Assembly (NCBI GenBank): GCA_009782085.1
Contig: WQUN01000002.1
Span: forward strand, 1 to 17,673
Origin: Bacillota bacterium
GTDB lineage: Bacteria > Bacillota > Clostridia > Lachnospirales > WQUN01
DNA length: 17,673 nucleotides
Direction: 5' to 3'
The position numbers and the translations under genes are program-made. The notes below the pieces were generated by a model, which had not been told where the DNA came from, made no database searches, and worked only from the letters and a program-made list of their open reading frames with translations. Of this stretch, positions 13,362-17,673 are shown one piece after another. Position 1 is the stretch's first letter, and each line of letters opens with the position of its first letter.

Positions 13362-13966
13362 TGGCGTATTACGGGTACGGCGGCAGGATATCGAAGCTGA
13401 TAGAGGAGTTTTCGAAGCTCCCGGGCATCGGCGGCAGGTCCGCCCAGCGGCTCGCGTTTTACATCATCAACCAGCCGCAGGAGAAGGCGGAGGCCCTTGC
13501 GCGGGCGATTCTGGACGCGCGCCGGGGCGTCAAATACTGCTCCGTCTGCTGCAACCTGACCGACGAGGACACCTGCCCGGTCTGCGCGGGCGGAAAGCGG
13601 GACGGAAGCGTCATCATGGTCGTGGAGGACCCGCGCGACATGGCCGCCTACGAGCGGACGGGCGCCTTCGGCGGCTTATACCACGTGCTGCACGGGACGA
13701 TCTCCCCAATGAACGGCGTCGGCCCCGCCGACCTGAAGATACGGGAGCTTTTGGTGCGCCTCGAAGGCGACGGGGTGGAGGAAGTCATTTTAGCCACAAA
13801 CACCAACGTGGAGGGCGAGGCCACCGCCATGTACCTCGGGAAGCTCCTAAAGCCGCTCGGCGTCAGGGTCTCGCGCATCGCGCGCGGGGTGCCGGTCGGC
13901 GGGGATCTGGAGTTCATAGACGACGAGACGCTCTCGCGGGCGCTGGAGGGGAGAAGGGAAATTTGA
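13361..13966 (+). CDS. recR: Recombination mediator RecR
   Basis: Acts with RecO (and RecF) in loading RecA at gaps and stalled forks. The 201 residues contain the helix-hairpin-helix FSKLPGIGGRSAQRLAF (about 17-33), the four-cysteine zinc finger C60-x2-C63 and C72-x2-C75, and a Toprim domain starting with VMVVEDPRDM and including TNTNVEGEATA and the C-terminal RIARGVPVGGDLEFIDDETL. It overlaps ybaB by one base. Its last residues, GRREI, and stop are encoded by a segment that is duplicated 68 bp further on, in front of the kinase gene. Confidence 0.97.
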   Translation: MAYYGYGGRISKLIEEFSKLPGIGGRSAQRLAFYIINQPQEKAEALARAILDARRGVKYCSVCCNLTDEDTCPVCAGGKRDGSVIMVVEDPRDMAAYERTGAFGGLYHVLHGTISPMNGVGPADLKIRELLVRLEGDGVEEVILATNTNVEGEATAMYLGKLLKPLGVRVSRIARGVPVGGDLEFIDDETLSRALEGRREI

Positions 13967-14048
13967 TTGCCGCCGTCACCAAAAAGACGAGTTTGTCCAA
14001 TCGCGGCAAACGGGAGGGGAGAAGGGAAATATGATCGCCACTGTCACC
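13945..14048 (+). repeat. Duplicated Shine-Dalgarno/start segment (two 36-bp copies)
   Basis: Copy 1 (13945-13980) and copy 2 (14013-14048) differ at four of 36 positions and both begin GGAGGGGAGAAGGGAAAT. Copy 2 supplies the ribosome-binding site and first codons of the kinase gene. Copy 1 encodes the end of recR and, from a TTG at 13963, a 23-codon frame that starts MIAAVT (kinase: MIATVT) and ends GRREI (as recR does) at 14034. Confidence 0.85.
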
Positions 14049-14999
14049 TTGAATCCCTGCCGCGACCGCACGATAGTCATCCCCCGCCTTGCGGTAGGCG
14101 GCCTGAACCGCGCCGGGAGCGTCCGCGACGACATGAGCGGGAAGGGCATAAATGTCAGCGCGGTCTTGAGAAGCCTCGGGGTTGAGACGCTCTGCCTGGG
14201 CTTTATTTTTGACCAGGGCGCGGACGAGCTGACGGAAACGCTCGCGGCCAAGGGCCTGCGGCACGACTTCGTGCGCGCGCCGGGGAAGATCAGGACAAAC
14301 CTGAAAATCTTCGAGGCGGAGAGCCGCCGCATGACGGAGATCAACGAGGCCGGAAGCCCTGTGCCCGCGGAACGCGCGGACGAGCTGCGGGAGAAGGTCC
14401 GCCGCAGCGCCCGGGAGAGCGCGGCCGTCGTGTTGAGCGGCAGCGCCCCGCCGGGCGTGAAAGCGGATTTTTACCGGGAACTAATAGAAATCTGCCGCGA
14501 GGCCAACCCCTCGGCGGCAATCGCCCTGGACGCGGACGGGGAACTTCTGAAAAACGGTTTGGACGCGCGGCCCGACATATTGAAACCTAACCTCTGCGAG
14601 CTCGAAAATCTCCTGGGGAAGAAATTCGGCGGCGGGTTTGCCGCCGAAAGGGACAATATTACCCGTTGCTGCGGCGAATTGGCGCGGGAAACCGGCGCGG
14701 GGCTGATCTGCGTGTCGATGGGGGCGGAAGGGGCGCTGCTGTGGAGCAAAGACGGCGTCTTTTTCGCCAAGGCCCCGGACGTGGAGGTCAGAAGCCTCCA
14801 GGGCGCGGGGGATTCGATGATGGCGGGGCTCTGCGCGGCCTATGTGACAGGGAAGCCCCCTGCGGAGTCGCTGCGCTGGGCCGCGGCGGCGGCGGGCGGC
14901 TCCGTCATGCGCGAGGGGACGGAGCTTTGCGGGAGAGAGGATTTTGACGGGGTTTACGGGAAGGTAGAGATAGAGGAAATACGAACGGGAACAATCTGA
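14031..14999 (+). CDS. PfkB-family sugar-phosphate kinase (1-phosphofructokinase type)
   Basis: A 322-residue ribokinase-fold enzyme of the 1-phosphofructokinase/tagatose-6-phosphate kinase subgroup, using ATP to phosphorylate a sugar phosphate at C1 or C6. Signatures are the N-terminal TVTLNPCRDRTI (the substrate-binding Asp of the usual NPAxD is kept, with C and R in place of the usual small residues), GGLNRAGSV, DMSGKGINVSAVLRSLG, RTNLKIFEAESRRMTEINEAG, KPNLCELENLLG and the anion-hole/catalytic SLQGAGDSMMAGL. The start ATG has a strong GGAGGGGAGAAGGG region before it. No phosphotransferase-system genes or regulator lie nearby, so fructose 1-phosphate as substrate is only the family default. 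Probably cotranscribed with recR. Confidence 0.88.
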   Translation: MIATVTLNPCRDRTIVIPRLAVGGLNRAGSVRDDMSGKGINVSAVLRSLGVETLCLGFIFDQGADELTETLAAKGLRHDFVRAPGKIRTNLKIFEAESRRMTEINEAGSPVPAERADELREKVRRSARESAAVVLSGSAPPGVKADFYRELIEICREANPSAAIALDADGELLKNGLDARPDILKPNLCELENLLGKKFGGGFAAERDNITRCCGELARETGAGLICVSMGAEGALLWSKDGVFFAKAPDVEVRSLQGAGDSMMAGLCAAYVTGKPPAESLRWAAAAAGGSVMREGTELCGREDFDGVYGKVEIEEIRTGTI

Positions 15000-15023
15000 A
15001 GGATTGGCCCATAAAATTATACC

Positions 15024-15075
15024 GGAGTGCGAAAACATTAACCTCCCGTGTCGTCGGCAAATGTTTTCGCACTCC
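15024..15075. repeat. Perfect 16-bp inverted repeat with 20-base loop
   Basis: GGAGTGCGAAAACATT (15024-15039) and its exact reverse complement (15060-15075) flank a 20-base loop. It starts 25 bases after the kinase stop. It may stop transcription from the recR-kinase unit or be the target of a regulator; no T-run follows directly. Confidence 0.8.
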
Positions 15076-15093
15076 TGAATATGTGGTTGTTTG

Positions 15094-15121
15094 GTGGCTG
15101 TGACCACGGAATTCTTTTTTT
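15094..15121 (+). terminator. Candidate intrinsic terminator after the PfkB-type kinase
   Basis: A short GTGG/CCAC stem (15094-15097 with 15104-15107) is followed by GGAATTC and seven T (15115-15121). The stem is weak and seven bases separate it from the T-run, so this is tentative. Confidence 0.35.
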
Positions 15122-15126
15122 GCGCA

Positions 15127-15139
15127 TTGTATTATACAA
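15127..15139. promoter_or_regulatory. Palindrome overlapping a possible hcp promoter
   Basis: TTGTATTATACAA is an exact palindrome around a central T and contains a -10-like TATTAT. It lies 88 bases before the hcp start. It may be an operator, but it matches no regulator site I can name, and no good -35 box at 16-18 bases was found. Confidence 0.3.
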
Positions 15140-15145
15140 AACAAA

Positions 15146-15172
15146 AGATTCTTCGCTTCGCTCAGAATGACA
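15146..15172 (-). repeat. REP-like element, copy 4 (reverse orientation)
   Basis: AGATTCTTCGCTTCGCTCAG plus AATGACA is the reverse complement of the TGTCATYCTGAGCGAAGCGA family seen at 10532 and 12415. It lies in the leader of hcp. Confidence 0.8.
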
Positions 15173-15226
15173 AAAGAGGTTTTTAGAGGCTGCCATAAGC
15201 AAAAAAAGAAGGAGAGCGGTCTAAGA

Positions 15227-16825
15227 ATGAAAACCACGGAAGACTCTCAGGATTCCAACAAAATGTTCTGCTTCCAGTGCCAGCAGACGGCCAAAGGGAC
15301 CGGCTGCACGACGGCCGGGGTATGCGGGAAGCGGCCCGACGCGGCGAACGCGCAGGACGTTTTGACCCGCGAGATGATCGGCCTGGCAAGGGCCATGAAA
15401 GACCGGGGCAAAACATGCCTTCCCTGCGTCGACCTGATCGTGGACGGCCTGTTTGCCACCGTCACGAACGTCAGCTTCGACGCCGCGAAGGTCGCGGAGC
15501 TTGCCCAGGAGGTCAAAACCGCGAGGGAGAAGCTCGGCGGCGGCGAGCCCGCCGCGCCGGACGAGCTGTTCAAAGGGGACAAAGACGCCGTCTCCCTCCG
15601 TTCGACTCTGCTGTTCGGGCTTCGCGGCATGGCGGCCTACGCGCACCACGCCCGCGTCCTGGGCAGGCGCAATCCCGAGGTGGACGGGGGCTTTGTGAAT
15701 TACATGGCGGCGCTGGAGGACGAACATTCGGTTAATGGGTGGCTCGGCCTGCTGATGGAATTCGGGGGGGGAAACCTGAAGTGCATGGCCCTTTTGGACG
15801 AGGCCAACACCGGCGCGTACGGGGATCCCGTGCCAACGCGGGTCCCTCTTAAAGTGGAGAAGGGGCCGTTTATAGTCGTGACAGGCCACGACCTGCGCGA
15901 TTTGCAGATGCTTCTCGAACAGACCGACGGCAAAGGCGTCAATATCTATACTCACAGCGAGATGCTGCCCGCCCACGGCTATCCGGAACTAAAAAAGCAC
16001 CCGCAGTTAAAGGGCCACTTCGGGACGGCGTGGCAGAACCAGCAGAACGAGTTCAAAAACCTACCCGCGCCGGTGCTGTTCACGACCAACTGCCTGATGC
16101 CGCCCAAAGAAAGCTACGCCGACCGGGTGTACACGACCTCCGTCGTAGAATACCCCGGAATGACGCACATCCCGGCGGACGAAAACGGGCGCAAGGATTT
16201 TTCGGCGCTGATCGGCCGCGCGCTCGCGCTCGGGGGTTTTGACGAGGACAGGCAGTTCGCCGGGATCAACGGCGGCGAGGTCCTGACGACCGGGTTCGGG
16301 CGGCGGACGGTTCTGGACAACGCCCCCGCGATCATAGACGCCGTAAAAGCCGGGGCGATCAGGCATTTCTTTTTGGTCGGCGGCTGCGACGGCGCTGCGC
16401 CGGGGCGGAGCTATTACACGGAATTCGTCGGGCGGACACCGAAAGACACCGTCGTGCTGACTTTAGCCTGCGGCAAGTTCCGGTTCAACGACATGGACGC
16501 TGGCTCGATCGGCCCGTTCCCGCGCATTCTCGACATGGGGCAGTGCAACGACGCGTACGGGGCCGTGCAGGTGGCAATCGCGCTGGCCGGGGCGTTCGGA
16601 TGCGGGGTGAACGACCTGCCGCTGACCTTGGTGCTCTCCTGGTATGAGCAGAAGGCGGTCTGCATATTGCTGACTTTGCTGTCCCTCGGCATTAAAAATA
16701 TCTATATCGGGCCGAGCCTGCCGGCGTTTTTCTCGGAGGCGGTGGCCGGCGCGATCGCCGAAAAGTTCGGCCTGCGCCTCATAACCTCGCCGGAGAAGGA
16801 TCTGGCGGAAATTCTGGGGAAATAA
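15227..16825 (+). CDS. hcp: Hybrid cluster protein (hydroxylamine reductase) Hcp
   Basis: Iron-sulfur-oxygen hybrid-cluster enzyme that reduces hydroxylamine and, in better studied cases, nitric oxide, in the cytoplasm of anaerobes. The 532 residues begin with the cluster motif FCFQCQQTAKGTGCTTAGVC; its spacing C-x2-C-x8-C-x5-C is that of strict anaerobes. Hybrid-cluster ligands expected for the family are all visible: His in VTGHDLRD, Glu in YTHSEMLPAHG, Cys in FTTNCLMPP, the persulfide Cys in VGGCDGAAPGRSYY, Cys in LACGKFRFN and GQCNDAYGA, and E-x-K in SWYEQKAVCIL. The start at 15227 has AAGGAG twelve bases upstream, rather far; the frame is open upstream to 15167 but that part crosses the REP-like repeat. 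No hcr reductase gene is beside it. Confidence 0.96.
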   Translation: MKTTEDSQDSNKMFCFQCQQTAKGTGCTTAGVCGKRPDAANAQDVLTREMIGLARAMKDRGKTCLPCVDLIVDGLFATVTNVSFDAAKVAELAQEVKTAREKLGGGEPAAPDELFKGDKDAVSLRSTLLFGLRGMAAYAHHARVLGRRNPEVDGGFVNYMAALEDEHSVNGWLGLLMEFGGGNLKCMALLDEANTGAYGDPVPTRVPLKVEKGPFIVVTGHDLRDLQMLLEQTDGKGVNIYTHSEMLPAHGYPELKKHPQLKGHFGTAWQNQQNEFKNLPAPVLFTTNCLMPPKESYADRVYTTSVVEYPGMTHIPADENGRKDFSALIGRALALGGFDEDRQFAGINGGEVLTTGFGRRTVLDNAPAIIDAVKAGAIRHFFLVGGCDGAAPGRSYYTEFVGRTPKDTVVLTLACGKFRFNDMDAGSIGPFPRILDMGQCNDAYGAVQVAIALAGAFGCGVNDLPLTLVLSWYEQKAVCILLTLLSLGIKNIYIGPSLPAFFSEAVAGAIAEKFGLRLITSPEKDLAEILGK

Positions 16826-16859
16826 AGGGAAAATAAAGGGAAAATAAAGGGAATATAAA
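16816..16859 (+). repeat. 11-bp tandem repeat (4 units) at the hcp stop codon
   Basis: Four units of GGGAAAATAAA (first GGGGAAATAAA, last GGGAATATAAA). The hcp stop TAA (16823-16825) lies in the first unit, so each further unit repeats the TAA. Confidence 0.9.
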
Positions 16860-16860
16860 C

Positions 16861-16888
16861 GGGCGGGGGCCGTGCCGCGCCCCCGCCC
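16861..16888. terminator. GC-rich hairpin between convergent genes
   Basis: GGGCGGGGGC (16861-16870) and its exact complement (16879-16888) enclose eight bases. Read leftward from the collagen-like gene, the stem is followed by a T-rich run (the complement of the AATAAA repeats), which fits a terminator for that gene; reading rightward from hcp there is only TT. It may serve both. Confidence 0.6.
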
Positions 16889-16911
16889 TTCGAAAATCGA
16901 AACGGCAACAA

Positions 16912-17673
16912 TCAATTTATGCTGAATGACACGTCGTCCAAATACAGTGATTGATTGCCGTTCGCCTGCACCCTGAATTTTATTTCGGCCGCGTAGGCGT
17001 CTGCCGGCGCCCTGGCCGTTATTCCCTTGTAGTGCCCGAAATCCCTGTCGGCGTTTGGGATGTTCTGCTGATTTACGGCTATCCTCAGACCGATCTGGTC
17101 GCGGGACGGCGTAATGAACCTGACCGTGGCCTCCACCGCGACCAACGCGCCGTCGCCGTGCCCGAAAAACGACAGCTCGTAAAAACATCCGCCGTCGATC
17201 AGCACCGTCTGCGCGAGAGAGGCTCTGTCTTTCAGGTTCACGGAATAGTTTCCGGAATGGATGCACTCCTTTTGCCTGGTCAGCGAGATCAGCCCCCTGG
17301 TCGTGCTGTTCCAATAGGCCGGGATATGAGTGATGTACTCCTCCATGCCGCCGTTCTTTAAGAGTTCCCCTTTTGACGCGCAGATGCCGCCGGCGCCGTC
17401 ACATTTGCATTCTCCCGGCGGCCCCTGCAGACCCTGCGGCCCGGCAGGCCCGGTATCGCCTTGCGGCCCGGCAGGCCCGGTATCGCCTTTTAGCCCGGCA
17501 GGCCCCGGATCGCCTTTTAGCCCGGCAGGCCCGGTGTCGCCTTGCGGCCCGGCAGGCCCCGTATCGCCTTTTAGCCCGGCAGGCCCCGGATCGCCTTTTA
17601 GCCCGGCAGGCCCCGGATCGCCTTGCGGCCCGGCAGGCCCGGTGTCGCCTTTTAGCCCGGCAGGCCCCGTATC
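16912..17673 (-). CDS. Collagen-like repeat protein with C-terminal beta-rich domain (5' partial)
   Basis: The frame is open to the right window edge, so the start and the upstream part are missing; 253 codons are visible. The visible N-terminal part is an uninterrupted Gly-X-Y repeat of nine-residue units, GD(T/P)GPAG(L/P)(K/Q), nine times, then GLQGPPG. Next comes a Cys-containing linker (ECKCDGAGGICASKGELLKN) and a domain of about 144 residues from MEEYITHIPAYWN to the end, rich in beta strands (SLAQTVLIDGGCFYELSFFG, AVEATVRFITPS, SLYLDDVSFSIN). This end resembles a jelly-roll carbohydrate-binding or BclA-like trimerising domain, but I recognise no named family. Collagen-like proteins of this design sit on exosporia or cell surfaces. 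An ATG at 17346 starts the C-terminal domain in frame, but the open collagen frame shows it is internal. Confidence 0.88.
   Translation of the reverse strand, partial: DTGPAGLKGDTGPAGPQGDPGPAGLKGDPGPAGLKGDTGPAGPQGDTGPAGLKGDPGPAGLKGDTGPAGPQGDTGPAGPQGLQGPPGECKCDGAGGICASKGELLKNGGMEEYITHIPAYWNSTTRGLISLTRQKECIHSGNYSVNLKDRASLAQTVLIDGGCFYELSFFGHGDGALVAVEATVRFITPSRDQIGLRIAVNQQNIPNADRDFGHYKGITARAPADAYAAEIKFRVQANGNQSLYLDDVSFSIN
17431..17673 (-). repeat. 27-bp coding tandem repeat, nine units (continues beyond the window)
   Basis: Nine units of exactly 27 bp fill 17431-17673. On the minus strand each contains GGGCCTGCCGGG and varies mainly at three places (ACG, ACC or CCG; CTAAAA or CCGCAA). In-frame, each encodes nine residues of collagen-like Gly-X-Y sequence. 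The near-identity at DNA level points to recent expansion by unequal exchange or slippage. Confidence 0.97.

Noticed and set aside
15167..15226. Upstream start of hcp adding 20 residues
   Set aside because: The added peptide would be encoded partly by the REP-like repeat and has no family match; hcp proteins begin shortly before the FCFQCQQT motif.
17431..17673. CRISPR-like array
   Set aside because: The 27-bp units are directly adjacent without spacers and code in frame for Gly-X-Y collagen-like sequence.
1..17673. tRNA, rRNA or known riboswitch genes
   Set aside because: I looked for tRNA-like cloverleaf ends (GTTCRANNC), rRNA segments and common riboswitch cores in the intergenic gaps and saw none by eye; a covariance-model scan would settle it.

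Overview
The window looks like a chromosomal segment of a GC-rich (about 60%) anaerobic bacterium, most likely a Firmicute of the Clostridia/Negativicutes type. The evidence is gene order and gene type: rdgB next to a YfcE-type phosphodiesterase, mnmG near rsmG, rsmD-coaD followed by a coiled-coil gene, dnaX-ybaB-recR, a secreted S11 D-Ala-D-Ala carboxypeptidase, an Hcp of the strict-anaerobe cysteine pattern, and a collagen-like surface protein of the kind found on spore formers. The taxon is an inference. TTG and GTG starts preceded by good Shine-Dalgarno (SD) sequences are common.

Layout. At 1-1136 (+) is the 3' part of an OatA-like membrane acyltransferase with a C-terminal SGNH esterase domain. 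From 1133 to 6078 everything is on the minus strand; in transcription order it is mnmG, a small unrecognised gene, rsmG, rdgB and a YfcE-like phosphodiesterase. Two 171-bp repeat copies in opposite orientation bracket the rsmG/unknown-gene pair. A divergent promoter region at 6079-6234 turns to the plus strand: rsmD, coaD and a coiled-coil gene (tightly packed), a FlaR-like P-loop NTPase, a penicillin-binding D-Ala-D-Ala carboxypeptidase, a frameshifted YcxB-family gene, dnaX, a HicA/HicB toxin-antitoxin pair, ybaB, recR, a PfkB-family sugar-phosphate kinase and hcp. A collagen-like gene on the minus strand runs off the right edge.

Most genes are housekeeping: tRNA and rRNA modification (mnmG, rsmG, rsmD), nucleotide-pool cleaning (rdgB), CoA synthesis (coaD), replication and repair (dnaX, ybaB, recR), and the cell wall (acyltransferase, carboxypeptidase). 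The accessory material is hicAB, which splits the usual dnaX-ybaB-recR cluster, the broken AT-rich YcxB-type gene, and the collagen-like protein.

The least ordinary aspect is the density of short repeats at gene borders. There is the palindromic 171-bp pair, a four-copy REP-like family built on TGTCATYCTGAG, GC-rich palindromes sharing GGGCGGGGGC, three microsatellite arrays (7, 9 and 11 bp units), and a duplicated SD/start region between recR and the kinase. I found no convincing new multi-gene system; the 171-bp element and the collagen-like protein with its unfamiliar C-terminal domain are the best leads.
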